64,000 bases of DNA from FEN-1297 sp963834015 (lineage in GTDB: Bacteria > Bacteroidota > Ignavibacteria > Ignavibacteriales > Ignavibacteriaceae): assembly GCA_963834015.1 (NCBI GenBank), contig CAWIAG010000002.1, positions 620,001 to 684,000 of the forward strand, read 5' to 3'. Both the position numbers and the translations under genes were made by a program. Of this stretch, positions 44,380 through 54,233 are shown in pieces; the first letter of the stretch is position 1; each line of letters begins with the position of its first letter. The notes beneath the pieces were generated by a model. The model was not told the origin of the DNA and searched no databases. It worked only from the letters and a program-made list of their open reading frames with translations.

Positions 44380-45060
44380 CTAAATCAATCGTTTTTCAAC
44401 AAAACTTGTGTATGTATTGCCCGCAATAATTATATGATCGTATATCGGTATATCCAATATCTTACCAGTTTCCACCAGCTTTTTGGTAACAGCGACATCT
44501 TCCTTACTCGGATCAGGGTTACCGCTTGGATGATTATGAATAAGAATAACACTTGCTGAACTGTTCTCGATAGCTGCTTTAAATATTTCCCTTGCATGAA
44601 CAATGCTTGAATTTAAACTACCTAGCGAAATTGTTTCAAATTTAATTATTTTGTTAGCTGAGTTCAAGCAAACAAGCATAAACCTTTCTTTAAGTTCGTC
44701 TTTCAATAAGGGAATACAAATATCTGCAATATCTTTTGGAGATGTAATTTTCTTTTCGGAATACCATTTAGATTGGAAAATCACTCTTTTACTTATTTCA
44801 AAAGCTGCAAGAAGTGTTACAGCCTTGTCTTTACCTATACCATGATTTTTTACCAATGCGGATAATGGCTTTGAAGCAATAACAGCTAGATTGCCATTCT
44901 CGGCGATCAGGCTCTGGGCCACATCTATTACCGATTTCCCTTTTGTACCAGTTCTTAAAAGAATTGCCATTAGTTCCGCATCAGAGAGGCTTTGAGGACC
45001 TCTGAGAATCAACTTTTCTCGCGGCCTATCATCGATTGGGAGATCCTTTACTTTTAACAT
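44380..45060 (-). CDS. radC: RadC/JAB-domain protein
   Basis: 226 residues: an N-terminal helix-hairpin-helix region (LSDAELMAILLRTGTKGKSV) and a JAB1/MPN metalloprotease-like fold. The zinc motif is HNHPSGNPDPSKEDVAVT, with the Glu-equivalent upstream. Named radC historically; its DNA-repair role is doubtful. The length is normal for chromosomal copies. It is flanked by a 209-base gap to the lipoprotein and 162 bases to the next gene. Confidence 0.9.
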   Translation of the reverse strand: MLKVKDLPIDDRPREKLILRGPQSLSDAELMAILLRTGTKGKSVIDVAQSLIAENGNLAVIASKPLSALVKNHGIGKDKAVTLLAAFEISKRVIFQSKWYSEKKITSPKDIADICIPLLKDELKERFMLVCLNSANKIIKFETISLGSLNSSIVHAREIFKAAIENSSASVILIHNHPSGNPDPSKEDVAVTKKLVETGKILDIPIYDHIIIAGNTYTSFVEKRLI

Positions 45061-45222
45061 AACTTCCCCGCTTATAATATTATATCATAAACAAATAATT
45101 TTACGATCGAAATGAATATTCTATAATCAGGAATCCATAATAAATTAATTTTATGTTTTTTACGATTAAGAACCTAATCTGAAACAGCGGCAAGTTAAGC
45201 ATTTGATAAATTCACTACAAAT

Positions 45223-46971
45223 CTATTTGCTAAGCTTAAATTTATCTACTAATTCAAATTTTCCGTCTTTATAACGGAGTATATTTACAAATTTATTTAC
45301 CCTGCTAGAATCAAAAGAAATCTGGTTGTGATACCCACTAAAAATTGTGCCCGACGAAATCTCACTTTTTATTTCTACAGGACTAATGCTGAAATCTTTC
45401 ACTTCTGATAGAAGAAATTCCGCTGCATCGTAACCATAAAGAACATTCCTATTTACTTCCTTCCGGGTTTGGCTTGTAAATTTATTGCTAAATGATTGAA
45501 ATAATATATCGTTGTAATCTATATAATAATCGGATGAAAAAGTTAATTTATTGCTTAGTACCGGATAAGATTCATATCCCTTTGCAAGGAACCAATCCTG
45601 ATTTCCATATAAAGGAAGTTCAAAATTGTACTTTGCAAATTGAGAAAGCATAATAGGAACTATATTTTTATTAAACAGTGGAATAAAAACTCCATCAAGT
45701 TGTGATGAATCTTCGGCGATCTTAGCAATTTGATCTCCAAAGGTTAAACTATCACTATTAAAGATTTTGCGTATAACAATTTTTCCCCCAAGGTCTTCAA
45801 ATTCCTTTATGAAAGAATTAGCAATAGTTGAGGAATAGTTATCGATCGAATTAAGAACCGCCATTTTACTTTTATTTTCTACGAAATAAATGTACTCGGC
45901 CAGTATTCTGCCTCTTATAAAAAACGAAGGGTTAGCCTGAAAAAAATTCGGATAAATATCAGTAAGGCTGTCATCTGTTGCGGTAGGTGAGATAATTGGT
46001 ATTGAAGTATTTTTAAACGCCTCAAGTACCATTTTTACTTCGTCACTGTATACAGGTCCTAGGATAACTTTTAGTGATTGATTTTTAATAAGTACATCTT
46101 TAATTTTTTCAATCTGCTCTTTATTTCTACCTGTGTTTTTAATGATCAATCCGACTTTTTTGTCAGTTTTATTATTATATTCCGAAAAAGCGAATTTAAT
46201 CCCCTCCAATATTTCAGAAGTCTTAGTGGAATCCTCACCATTGGAAAAGGAGGAAATAGGAAATAGAGCGGCTACTAATGGCGAACCCGCTAAATGCTTC
46301 TCATCTTCAATTTTATTATATAATGTTGCCGCCTCACTTTTTTCTTCAGACTGCGGAAAAACTCTCAATAGTTCTGAAAAAGATTCCGCGGCATCTTTGA
46401 TATCGTTATTTATTGAATATAACTTTCCTAGAGTAAGGAGAACAAATGGCTTAGCTTCATTATTTGCCAAACTATCATAAATATTTCGGATCTGCCCTGG
46501 TGTTAAATAATAAAGAGCAATTTTTTCAGCGCATTTCTTAGAATAATTTAAATAAAATGAGAATTTGGAAGCCTCGAGTATTGAGATAAGTTCTTTAAAA
46601 GAATAGTAATAGTAGCTTTGTTCAATAAATATTTTTGCCAGAATTAATTTTGCTTCATCACAGTACAGGCTCAACGGATAGTTATTAACGAATTCATATA
46701 AAAGAATTTTACCTTCTTCGTATTTTTTTAAAGCCACCAAGCACTTACTCTCAAAAATATAGGAAATTGTTTTTTGACAAATATTGCTTTCGTCTTGAGT
46801 AATGATATGATCAAAAATTTTCATAGCAGCCTCAAACATTGATGAATCATATAACTGAATCCCCGTGTTGAATCTAGCTTGTAAATTTTCAGTATAAGTA
46901 ACTTTCTGAGCGAATGATCGTGAGATAAATAGTATTAAAAGAACGGATAAAAAACTTTTAATTTTTACCAT
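45223..46971 (-). CDS. TPR plus periplasmic-binding (LpoA-like) protein
   Basis: 582 residues. A signal peptide (MVKIKSFLSVLLILFI to SFAQ) is followed by TPR-like helices at about 28-230 and a type I periplasmic-binding fold at about 232-560 (LVAALFPISSFSNGEDST, VILGPVYSDEVKMVLEAF, PIISPTATDDSLTDIYP). The same order of parts occurs in LpoA, the outer-membrane activator of PBP1a, and in Bacteroidota relatives of amino-acid ABC binding proteins. No lipobox is present, unlike LpoA. No ABC permease is adjacent, favouring a wall role, but this is inference. It overlaps the preceding TPR gene by 14 bases. Confidence 0.7.
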   Translation of the reverse strand: MVKIKSFLSVLLILFISRSFAQKVTYTENLQARFNTGIQLYDSSMFEAAMKIFDHIITQDESNICQKTISYIFESKCLVALKKYEEGKILLYEFVNNYPLSLYCDEAKLILAKIFIEQSYYYYSFKELISILEASKFSFYLNYSKKCAEKIALYYLTPGQIRNIYDSLANNEAKPFVLLTLGKLYSINNDIKDAAESFSELLRVFPQSEEKSEAATLYNKIEDEKHLAGSPLVAALFPISSFSNGEDSTKTSEILEGIKFAFSEYNNKTDKKVGLIIKNTGRNKEQIEKIKDVLIKNQSLKVILGPVYSDEVKMVLEAFKNTSIPIISPTATDDSLTDIYPNFFQANPSFFIRGRILAEYIYFVENKSKMAVLNSIDNYSSTIANSFIKEFEDLGGKIVIRKIFNSDSLTFGDQIAKIAEDSSQLDGVFIPLFNKNIVPIMLSQFAKYNFELPLYGNQDWFLAKGYESYPVLSNKLTFSSDYYIDYNDILFQSFSNKFTSQTRKEVNRNVLYGYDAAEFLLSEVKDFSISPVEIKSEISSGTIFSGYHNQISFDSSRVNKFVNILRYKDGKFELVDKFKLSK

Positions 46972-47872
46972 CTGAGGCCGAGATATGGTTTAAGAGAATA
47001 GAAGCTTTGTCTTTACCTTCCATAGCAATTTTATTATCGGGATCAAGTTTGATTGCAATGTCATAATAATTTAGTGCTTGTTGTGTTTTTTTAGCTTTCA
47101 GACAAGATTCAGCAAGCTTGGTATAAATATCAGATGAGACATCATCAATGGTTTCAATATATTTTAAAAAATTTTTTTCTGCTTTAAGATAGTCTCCCAG
47201 TTTAAGATAAATCCTTCCTGCCCATTCATAAGGCGACGATCCCCCACTGTTAAGCTTTAATGCCTTCTCTATAAAATCCGAGGCATGTGCATACATCCCA
47301 AGATTAAAATATGTTTCAGCATATATCTGATTCAACTCCCAATAGTTTGAGTACATTCCTTCAGCTTTTTTAGCGTAGTGAAGGGCGCCTTCGTAATCCT
47401 TACATATTAATTCAATCTTCGCAAGATATATATTCGCTTCATGCTGAAGGTCTGAGTCTTTATCATAAGATAAAAAATTAATAAAGTTTATTTTAGCAAG
47501 CTCATATTCTTTTAGCATAAAGTGGGCATGCCCTATAAAAAATGAAACGACAGGTTCGTCCTGGGGTAGAATAAAACTTAAAGTTTCTACAGCATCATCC
47601 CATCTCGAATTTTTAAGAAAGAATCTGCCGAGAAATAATCTTACCTCTTTATTTTCAGGTTCATTTTCAAGATATTCTTTAAGTAAATTTGAAGCAGACG
47701 AAATGTTACCCATGTATTCATATAAATTTGCAAGCCGGAAATAGATATCAACTGAGTCGGGATATTGTTCAAGAAGTGTATTGTAGAGCTGGGCAGCGTG
47801 AAGAGGCTTTCCTTCTGCTTCATAATCTCTTGCAATCTTCATTTTATAATCGAACTGGTATTCCTGCTCCAA
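46958..47872 (-). CDS. Tetratricopeptide repeat protein
   Basis: 304 residues made almost wholly of TPR helices: for example LHAAQLYNTLLEQYPDSVDI, GDYLKAEKNFLKYIETID and TQQALNYYDIAIKLDPDNKI. No signal peptide or membrane helix, so it is a cytosolic scaffold. The start is TTG at 47872, three bases after the guaA stop (ATG at 47842 is the alternative). It overlaps the LpoA-like gene by 14 bases. The three genes guaA-TPR-LpoA-like form a run. The partner is unknown. Confidence 0.75.
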   Translation of the reverse strand: MEQEYQFDYKMKIARDYEAEGKPLHAAQLYNTLLEQYPDSVDIYFRLANLYEYMGNISSASNLLKEYLENEPENKEVRLFLGRFFLKNSRWDDAVETLSFILPQDEPVVSFFIGHAHFMLKEYELAKINFINFLSYDKDSDLQHEANIYLAKIELICKDYEGALHYAKKAEGMYSNYWELNQIYAETYFNLGMYAHASDFIEKALKLNSGGSSPYEWAGRIYLKLGDYLKAEKNFLKYIETIDDVSSDIYTKLAESCLKAKKTQQALNYYDIAIKLDPDNKIAMEGKDKASILLNHISASDGKN

Positions 47873-47875
47873 TTT

Positions 47876-49414
47876 TTATTCCCATTCAATTGTTGATGGG
47901 GGTTTTGAACTGATATCGTAGACAACCCTATTTATTCCACGAACTTTATTAATTATTTGATTTGAAACGTTTCCGAGGAATTCATAATTAAAATTAAACC
48001 AGTCAGCAGTCATACCGTCAACTGATGTAACTGCACGCAGTGCAATCACATTATCATAAGTACGTGAATCTCCCATTACGCCAACCGATTGTACAGGTAA
48101 TAATACGCAAAACGCCTGCCATATTTTATTATAAAGGCCGGCTTGCTTAATCTCAGATACGAAAATATCATCCGCTTCTTGTAATGTGCTAATTTTCTCT
48201 TTTGTTATATCGCCTAATATTCTAACTGCAAGACCCGGTCCGGGAAAGGGATGGCGTTCAATAAACTCTTCCGGTATATTCAGCTCGCGCCCTACATTTC
48301 GTACTTCGTCTTTAAATAATTCCCTGAATGGTTCGATCAGTTTAAGGTTCATCTTTTCAGGTAGTCCACCCACATTATGATGCGTTTTAATTGTTACTGA
48401 TGCCCCTTTTACAGATGTTGATTCAATAACATCAGGATAAAGAGTACCTTGAACCAGGAATTTTGCATCATCATGCTTTTTTGCTTCTTCATCAAATACT
48501 TCTATGAAAGTATTGCCTATAATTTTTCTTTTCTTTTCGGGATCGCTAACGCCTTTCAAATTTTCCAAAAACCTTTCCGATGCATCGATATGATAATGAT
48601 TGAGATCGAGCATTTTATCAAACATTACACCTATTTGTGCGCTTTCGTTTTTTCTCATCAACCCGGTGTCTATGTGGATGCAAATAAGGTTTGCGCCAAT
48701 AGCTTTTTTTACAAGAACCGCCGCAACAGTCGAGTCTACTCCTCCGCTAAGAGCACATATTACTTTGGAACCTCCGACTAATTCTTTAACGGAGACAATT
48801 TTACTTTCTACAAAATTATGAGGCGTCCAGTCTCCTTTGCACTTGCAAACTGTATATAAAAAATTCCGGATTATTTTTGTTCCTTCCTGTGTATGCATCA
48901 CTTCAGGATGAAATTGGACTCCGAAAATATTTGCCTCTTCATTGGAAATAACACAGATGGGTGAATGATCGGATTCGGCTATTACCTTGAAATTATCTGG
49001 TAAACGCGTAAGATAATCTCCATGGCTCATCCATACAGTAGATTTTTTTGAAACATCATTAAATATTTTTGATTCGCCTGTTATACGAAGAATTGCTTTA
49101 CCATATTCCTTGTTTGTTGCCCCCTGAACCTCACCTCCAAGTAATTTGCCAATTAACTGAATCCCATAACATATTCCCAATACAGGTATTCCAAGTTTTA
49201 GTATTTCCGGTTCCAGAGAAAGGGCATCTTCATCATTCACACTCATTGGCCCACCTGAAAGGATTATTCCTGCCGGTTTTATTTGTTTAACCTGTTCCAA
49301 CGTTATTGTGTTGGGATATATAATGGAATAAACTTTCGCTTCCCTTACTCTTCTGGTTATTAGTTGTGAATATTGAGCTCCAAAATCAATAATTAGTATC
49401 GTTTCTCTTTCCAT
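47876..49414 (-). CDS. guaA: GMP synthase (glutamine-hydrolysing)
   Basis: Makes GMP from XMP. 512 residues, of the fused type. The amidotransferase half has ILSGGPMSVND, VLGICYGIQLIGKLLGG (nucleophile Cys) and NIFGVQFHPEVMHTQEG (His, Glu). The ATP-pyrophosphatase half has VICALSGGVDSTVAAVLV and GTLYPDVIESTSVKG, ending RVVYDISSKPPSTIEWE as in the family. AAAGGG precedes the ATG. It is 252 bases from gcvH. Confidence 0.97.
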   Translation of the reverse strand: MERETILIIDFGAQYSQLITRRVREAKVYSIIYPNTITLEQVKQIKPAGIILSGGPMSVNDEDALSLEPEILKLGIPVLGICYGIQLIGKLLGGEVQGATNKEYGKAILRITGESKIFNDVSKKSTVWMSHGDYLTRLPDNFKVIAESDHSPICVISNEEANIFGVQFHPEVMHTQEGTKIIRNFLYTVCKCKGDWTPHNFVESKIVSVKELVGGSKVICALSGGVDSTVAAVLVKKAIGANLICIHIDTGLMRKNESAQIGVMFDKMLDLNHYHIDASERFLENLKGVSDPEKKRKIIGNTFIEVFDEEAKKHDDAKFLVQGTLYPDVIESTSVKGASVTIKTHHNVGGLPEKMNLKLIEPFRELFKDEVRNVGRELNIPEEFIERHPFPGPGLAVRILGDITKEKISTLQEADDIFVSEIKQAGLYNKIWQAFCVLLPVQSVGVMGDSRTYDNVIALRAVTSVDGMTADWFNFNYEFLGNVSNQIINKVRGINRVVYDISSKPPSTIEWE

Positions 49415-49666
49415 AACCCTTTGCTTCGTTTTCTGAAATTATAATCCAATTAGAAATAACACTTCCCGTAAAGAAATTCATTCGAAAGGGAAAACAGCTT
49501 CAATTAACTTCTCCTTATAGATAATATTCTAAAATCAAATTTCAAAGAAATATTTCTTATTATCTATTTGAATCCAAATTATTTCGGGCAACATTTATCT
49601 TAGATCTAAAATTATTAAAAAAAACAGAAATGTTTTGCTTTAATTTAAATAATTCGAATTTAAAAG

Positions 49667-50047
49667 TTATTGACCGATTAATTGTTTATACGCGTCACTA
49701 TCAAGGAGACTATCTAATTCGCTCATATCTTCTATTTGAATTTTTATTATCCAACCTTCACCGTAAGGATCGGAATTAATCAATTCAGGAGTGCTGGACA
49801 GGGCCTTATTAATTTCCAGTATCTTGCCTTTACAAGGCCCGTAAATGTCACTAACAGTCTTTACCGCTTCAATTGTACCGAAGGACTGCCCGGTAGAAAT
49901 ATTTGTTAAGGAAGGGTCTATATCTATAAATACAACGTCCCCTAATTCGCCCTGTGCATACTCGGTAATTCCGATAGTACCGGTACTACCCTCTACATGA
50001 ATCCATTCATGGTCTTTGGTATATTTTAATTTTCCCGGGAAGTTCAT
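49667..50047 (-). CDS. gcvH: Glycine cleavage system H protein
   Basis: About 126 residues from ATG 50047, chosen because TTGAGG (a ribosome site) lies just before it and MNFPGKLKYTKDHEWIHV is the family start; the frame opens a little earlier at a TTG. The lipoyl-bearing Lys63 is in FGTIEAVKTVSDIYGP. It carries the aminomethyl group between P, T and L proteins, none of which is in the window (the gene at the left edge is YgfZ-like, not clearly GcvT). It also can be a lipoate-synthesis carrier. Confidence 0.95.
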   Translation of the reverse strand: MNFPGKLKYTKDHEWIHVEGSTGTIGITEYAQGELGDVVFIDIDPSLTNISTGQSFGTIEAVKTVSDIYGPCKGKILEINKALSSTPELINSDPYGEGWIIKIQIEDMSELDSLLDSDAYKQLIGQ

Positions 50048-50119
50048 GTTTAACCTCAATTATAATTATTCTGTTTACCGGCTAAACCGGATTATAAACT
50101 AAAAATTTTAAAATAAGTT

Positions 50120-51457
50120 TTATTTAAACTCAAATGTATCAAGAAAGCCAGTGTCAAAATTTCCACTTAAAAACCTTCTGTCTTCAAGAACTTTAAGGTG
50201 AAATGGAATAGTGGTTTTTATTCCTTCAATTACAAACTCTTCAAGAGCTCTTCTGCCTCTGGCCAGCGCATGATTCCTGTTTTGGCCCCAAACTATAAGC
50301 TTAGCAATAAGAGAATCATAATAAGGGGGAATTGAATAAGAGTCATAGATATGGGTATCAACTCTAACTCCGAATCCGCCGGGACAATGGAGTGAAAGTA
50401 TTTTTCCAGGTGAAGGCCTGAAATTATATTCCGGATCTTCAGCATTGATTCTAAATTCAATACTATGCCCGTTTGGCTTGGAAGGAAGAGTTTCAACATT
50501 TTCGCCCGCCGCAACCAAGACCTGTTGTCTAACAAGGTCAACTCCGTAAACCCATTCAGTTACGGGGTGTTCAACCTGTATCCTTGTATTCATTTCCATA
50601 AAATAAAAATGTTTGTGCTTATCAACGAGAAATTCCACTGTACCCGCACCTTCATAATTAACCGCTCTTACTCCCAGTAATGCGGCTTCCCCCATTTTTT
50701 CTCTCAGCTTTTCATCTAAAATAGGAGAAGGAGATTCCTCAATTAGTTTTTGATGTCTTCTTTGAACAGAACAGTCTCTTTCCCCATAATAATATGCATT
50801 GCCGTGCATATCACCTAGCACCTGGATTTCAACATGGCGGGGATTTTCAATAAACTTTTCTATATAAACATCTGCGTTGCCAAACCCGGCTTCTGCTTCA
50901 ACCTTTGCAGTCTGAAAAGCATTTTCAAATTCGGCTAATTCCCAAACTATTCTCATTCCTTTGCCCCCTCCACCTGCTGAGGCTTTAATAATTACAGGGA
51001 AGCCAATTATGCCGGAAATTCTTTTACCTTCTTCAACGCTGTCAATTATACCTTCGCTGCCTGGAATAACCGGAACACCGTTTTTCTTCATAGTTTCTTT
51101 AGCAAATGATTTATCACCCATAGCTCTAATCATTTGAGGAGACGGGCCTATAAACTTTATATTGGACTCGGCACAAATATCAGAAAAGTTTGCATTTTCT
51201 GCAAGGAAGCCGTAACCGGGGTGTATAGCATCTGCACCAGTAATATGAGCCGCAGAAATAATTGAGGGAATCTTCAAATAACTTTCTTTACTTGGTGCAG
51301 GACCAATACAAACGGCTTCATCTGCAAAAGTAACATGGAGGGAATCTTTATCTGCTTCGGAATAAACGGCTACTGTTTTGATTCCCAGTTCTTTGCAGGT
51401 TCTAATAATTCTAAGAGCGATTTCGCCCCTATTCGCGATTAATATTTTATTAAACAA
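50120..51457 (-). CDS. accC: Acetyl-CoA carboxylase biotin carboxylase subunit
   Basis: Carboxylates the biotin on AccB at the expense of ATP. 445 residues with an ATP-grasp core: ILIANRGEIALRIIRTCKEL at the N-terminus, then IIKASAGGGGKGMRIV (ATP loop), ERDCSVQRRHQKLIEESPSP, MEMNTRIQVEHPVTEWVYG and HSIEFRINAEDPEYNFRPSP. The start is TTG at 51457 with GAGGGA ahead. It lies 26 bases after accB. The carboxyltransferase subunits accA and accD are not here. Confidence 0.96.
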   Translation of the reverse strand: MFNKILIANRGEIALRIIRTCKELGIKTVAVYSEADKDSLHVTFADEAVCIGPAPSKESYLKIPSIISAAHITGADAIHPGYGFLAENANFSDICAESNIKFIGPSPQMIRAMGDKSFAKETMKKNGVPVIPGSEGIIDSVEEGKRISGIIGFPVIIKASAGGGGKGMRIVWELAEFENAFQTAKVEAEAGFGNADVYIEKFIENPRHVEIQVLGDMHGNAYYYGERDCSVQRRHQKLIEESPSPILDEKLREKMGEAALLGVRAVNYEGAGTVEFLVDKHKHFYFMEMNTRIQVEHPVTEWVYGVDLVRQQVLVAAGENVETLPSKPNGHSIEFRINAEDPEYNFRPSPGKILSLHCPGGFGVRVDTHIYDSYSIPPYYDSLIAKLIVWGQNRNHALARGRRALEEFVIEGIKTTIPFHLKVLEDRRFLSGNFDTGFLDTFEFK

Positions 51458-51483
51458 AATTCCCTCGAAGTCTTAGATAAGTA

Positions 51484-51954
51484 TTAGCTAGATTGAATTA
51501 AAAATAAAGGCTGGTTATATTCAACTGGACGTCCATTCTCAACAAGAATTTTAACAATTTTACCGCTAATATCCGATTCAATTTCATTCATCAGTTTCAT
51601 GGCTTCAATAATACATAAGACAGAACCGGAAGAAACTGTGTCACCTACGTTAACGTATGCATCTGCGTCGGGGGCAGGTGCTCTATAAAATGTGCCTACA
51701 ATTGGCGATTTTATTTCATGGAAATTTGTTTGATTCTCTAATGTACTTGTAGATATTTCTTGTATAGCACTTCTGACAGCAGATTGTTCCGTAACCGGAG
51801 GCTGGCCAAATACTACATGTTGCAATCCATCCTGCCTATAAGATCTTATCTTTTTTGCAACCTTAATTCTTAATCCGTTTTCTTCCACTTCAAGGTCAGT
51901 AATTTCGCTTGTATCAACAATACGAACAAGCTTTTTAATTAAGTTCAAATCCAT
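51484..51954 (-). CDS. accB: Acetyl-CoA carboxylase biotin carboxyl carrier protein
   Basis: 156 residues: an N-terminal helical region, a variable linker, and the biotinyl domain at about 80-155. Biotin attaches to Lys120 in CIIEAMKLMNEI, and the thumb loop is GTFYRAPAPDADAYVNVG. It is directly upstream of accC and 16 bases after efp, the widely conserved efp-accB-accC order. Confidence 0.96.
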   Translation of the reverse strand: MDLNLIKKLVRIVDTSEITDLEVEENGLRIKVAKKIRSYRQDGLQHVVFGQPPVTEQSAVRSAIQEISTSTLENQTNFHEIKSPIVGTFYRAPAPDADAYVNVGDTVSSGSVLCIIEAMKLMNEIESDISGKIVKILVENGRPVEYNQPLFLIQSS

Positions 51955-51970
51955 TTAATAGCCTTTTGTT

Positions 51971-52534
51971 TTAAGATTTAACTCTCTCCACATATGCTCC
52001 GATCCTGGTATCTACTTTAAGTATATCCCCAACATTAATAAACAACGGAACATTTATTGTTGCTCCTGTTTCCAATGTGGCAGGTTTGTTAGCACCTGTT
52101 GCGGTATCACCTCTAAATCCTGGTTCCGTCTCAGTTACTTTTAAGTTGACAAAAATCGGTATTTCTACATTTATTATTTCAGTCCCGTTAAAAAGAATTT
52201 CTACTTCAATACTCTCTTTTAAATAATCAACCCCGTCTCCGAATAGTTCTTTCTGGACGTTAATTTGTTCAAATGTATCATTATCCATACAGACTAAAAA
52301 TTCTCCCTCACGGTAAAGATATTGATATTTTCTTCTTTCAACACGGACTATTTCTATTCCCTCACCGGCTCTAAAGGTATTGTCTAAAACTTTGCCGTTT
52401 CTTAAATTTTTCAAGGTGCTGCGGACAAAAGCGCCGCCTTTACCCGGTTTAACATGTTGGAATTCAACAACTGTGTATAAATCGTTCTTAAATTTTATAA
52501 TTAAACCTGTTCTGAAATCTGAAGTATCTGCCAT
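51971..52534 (-). CDS. efp: Elongation factor P
   Basis: Relieves ribosome stalling at polyproline. 187 residues in three beta domains. The tip loop KPGKGGAFVRSTLKN carries Lys32, the residue modified in many bacteria, with Gly/Ala flanks consistent with a modifiable Lys. The C-terminal signature is LKVDTRIGAYVERVK. The tip being Lys favours EpmA-type or other lysine modification; no epm genes are visible here. First gene of the efp-accB-accC run, with a promoter upstream. Confidence 0.96.
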   Translation of the reverse strand: MADTSDFRTGLIIKFKNDLYTVVEFQHVKPGKGGAFVRSTLKNLRNGKVLDNTFRAGEGIEIVRVERRKYQYLYREGEFLVCMDNDTFEQINVQKELFGDGVDYLKESIEVEILFNGTEIINVEIPIFVNLKVTETEPGFRGDTATGANKPATLETGATINVPLFINVGDILKVDTRIGAYVERVKS

Positions 52535-52570
52535 AAAACCTAATAATTATATTTTAATAAATAGAGAAAA

Positions 52571-52599
52571 AAAATAGACATATAAGGGTAGAAAGTCAA
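52571..52599 (-). promoter_or_regulatory. Putative efp-accB-accC promoter
   Basis: On the minus strand TTGACT (52599-52594), 17 bases, then TATTTT (52576-52571). The implied transcript starts about 30 bases before the efp ATG. Eye reading only. Confidence 0.5.
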
Positions 52600-53008
52600 G
52601 AATTTTATTATTTCAAAAATTACTAATATTTATAAAAAATCGATGAAAATCTATCAAAAATTATAGTTTTTTTATTAAAAGTGCTAAAAATTCGCTAAAC
52701 TGATATTTTTTTATATTTCTTAAGTCTATAATGAATATAAATTTATTTTAATCAAGGGAGTTATATATTGGAAGATAAAAATATTCTTAAAAATTGCCCT
52801 ATACTGAATACGTTTACCATTACAACCAGACAATTCAGAGTATATTTATGACTAAAATATACTCCTCCCCCAATTTGATTAGTAAGTACCCGTTAATCGG
52901 ATTAAAAAATCTATAAAGAATAAAATAGTGCACCGAATGACAAAAGAAACTAGTTCATTTAAGTCTAAAATCAATATCGATTAGGTCGATTAGCTTATAA
53001 AATTCCAA
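52600..53008. other. Intergenic region between efp and the TPR membrane-protein gene
   Basis: Part of a 474-base gap. It holds no clear gene. A 27-codon plus-strand ORF (TTG 52768 to TGA 52851) has AAGGGAG shortly before its TTG; it has no homology I recognise and may be chance or a gene remnant. The rest is AT-rich with no strong hairpin. Confidence 0.45.
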
Positions 53009-53698
53009 TTATTCATCTATTTGTGCTAAATACTTTTCTACTTCTCTGGCTGCAGAAGAGGTAACGTAATCTTTTTTTAGTTTTTCAAGGACTTTTTTAG
53101 CTTCTTTATTTTCATTTGCGTTAATGTAATTTTCACCTGCGCTAAGAAGATAATCAGGATTCAGTACATCTTCTTTTGTTACACCGGCAGCTTTTTCATA
53201 AAGTTCAGCGGCCTTTTCATAATTACTTTTATAAGCATAGTAACCTGCTTTTCCTGCAACGGCAGCTGCTTTGAATATTGCTATACTTCCGCTGTAATCA
53301 TCATAGTACTTAAAAGCTTCTTCCGGTTTACCTAGAAAACTGTAGGAATTGGCTAGGTAAATCTTAGCGGTTTCACCATTTTCCGTACTCCCATATTCGT
53401 CAACTATTTTTTTCAAACCAAAAATTTTCGTTCCGGCCTGGCCTTCAATGGCTTGTAAATAAGCACCGCTATCATATAATTCCATTATTTGTGCAAGTTG
53501 AATCCCTGCTTCCTTGTTTTGCTGACTCCTGTAGTTGTAATAATAAATTGCAAGTAAAATTATAACAACAACAACACCGGTGTAAGTTAAGACTTGGGAT
53601 CTGTTCTCACTTAAAAATCCATAGGTTTTATAATAGAAAGATACTAGTTTGTCTTCTTTAATTTCTTTCTTCGAAAGCTTTTTCTTTTTTGTAAGCAT
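53009..53698 (-). CDS. TPR membrane protein (YfgM/BamD-like)
   Basis: 229 residues: a Lys-rich cytosolic start (MLTKKKKLSKKEIKEDKL), one membrane helix at about 36-53, then TPR-like helices (TAKIYLANSYSFLGKPEEAF, KAAELYEKAAGVTKED). Such YfgM-like proteins assist periplasmic folding at the translocon; Bacteroidota relatives are unassigned. It stands alone, 233 bases from the tRNA-Arg gene. Confidence 0.75.
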   Translation of the reverse strand: MLTKKKKLSKKEIKEDKLVSFYYKTYGFLSENRSQVLTYTGVVVVIILLAIYYYNYRSQQNKEAGIQLAQIMELYDSGAYLQAIEGQAGTKIFGLKKIVDEYGSTENGETAKIYLANSYSFLGKPEEAFKYYDDYSGSIAIFKAAAVAGKAGYYAYKSNYEKAAELYEKAAGVTKEDVLNPDYLLSAGENYINANENKEAKKVLEKLKKDYVTSSAAREVEKYLAQIDE

Positions 53699-53930
53699 CG
53701 CACTTTCCTAATTACGTAATTTTATGATAATTTGAAACTTTATAAAAAACACTTCCACGAAAATAAGAATAATTTTAGAATTTCCAGTAATTTGATGAAA
53801 AATAATATTAGATATCCCCCAAAACAACCTTTTTTCATTGCATCAAAGCTGATAAACAATAATGGACATAAAACAAAAAATGACCTCTAAAAAAGATCAA
53901 TTCGGAAAACTAACGTAAATTTATAAAAAG

Positions 53931-54004
53931 TGCGCCCAGAAGGAATCGAACCCTCAACCTTTGGAACCGGAATCCAACGTTCTATCCAGTTGAACTATGG
54001 GCGC
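53931..54004 (-). tRNA. tRNA-Arg (CCG)
   Basis: The minus strand folds into a full cloverleaf: acceptor GCGCCCA with TGGGCGC, D-arm GTTC...GAAC, anticodon stem TTGGA/TCCAA around loop TTCCGGT with anticodon CCG, T-arm GAGGG TTCGATT CCTTC, and discriminator A. It reads CGG arginine codons. CCA is not encoded. A short T-run follows. Confidence 0.93.
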
Positions 54005-54233
54005 AATATTATTGTTTAATCTGAATTATAAAATTAGTAATAAATTCTCATTTATGCGCTATACTGCAATTATACTATTTCTATCCCAAAAGCCAAATTT
54101 CTGAGCTATTTCAATCTGTTTTAATAAACCAATACAGATATTATAAAGATTCCTCTGAGTATAGATATGAATACCCGCTTGATAATAGTTTTATTAGTTT
54201 GACATTAGGTAGCAGAATTATTCCACATTTAAT

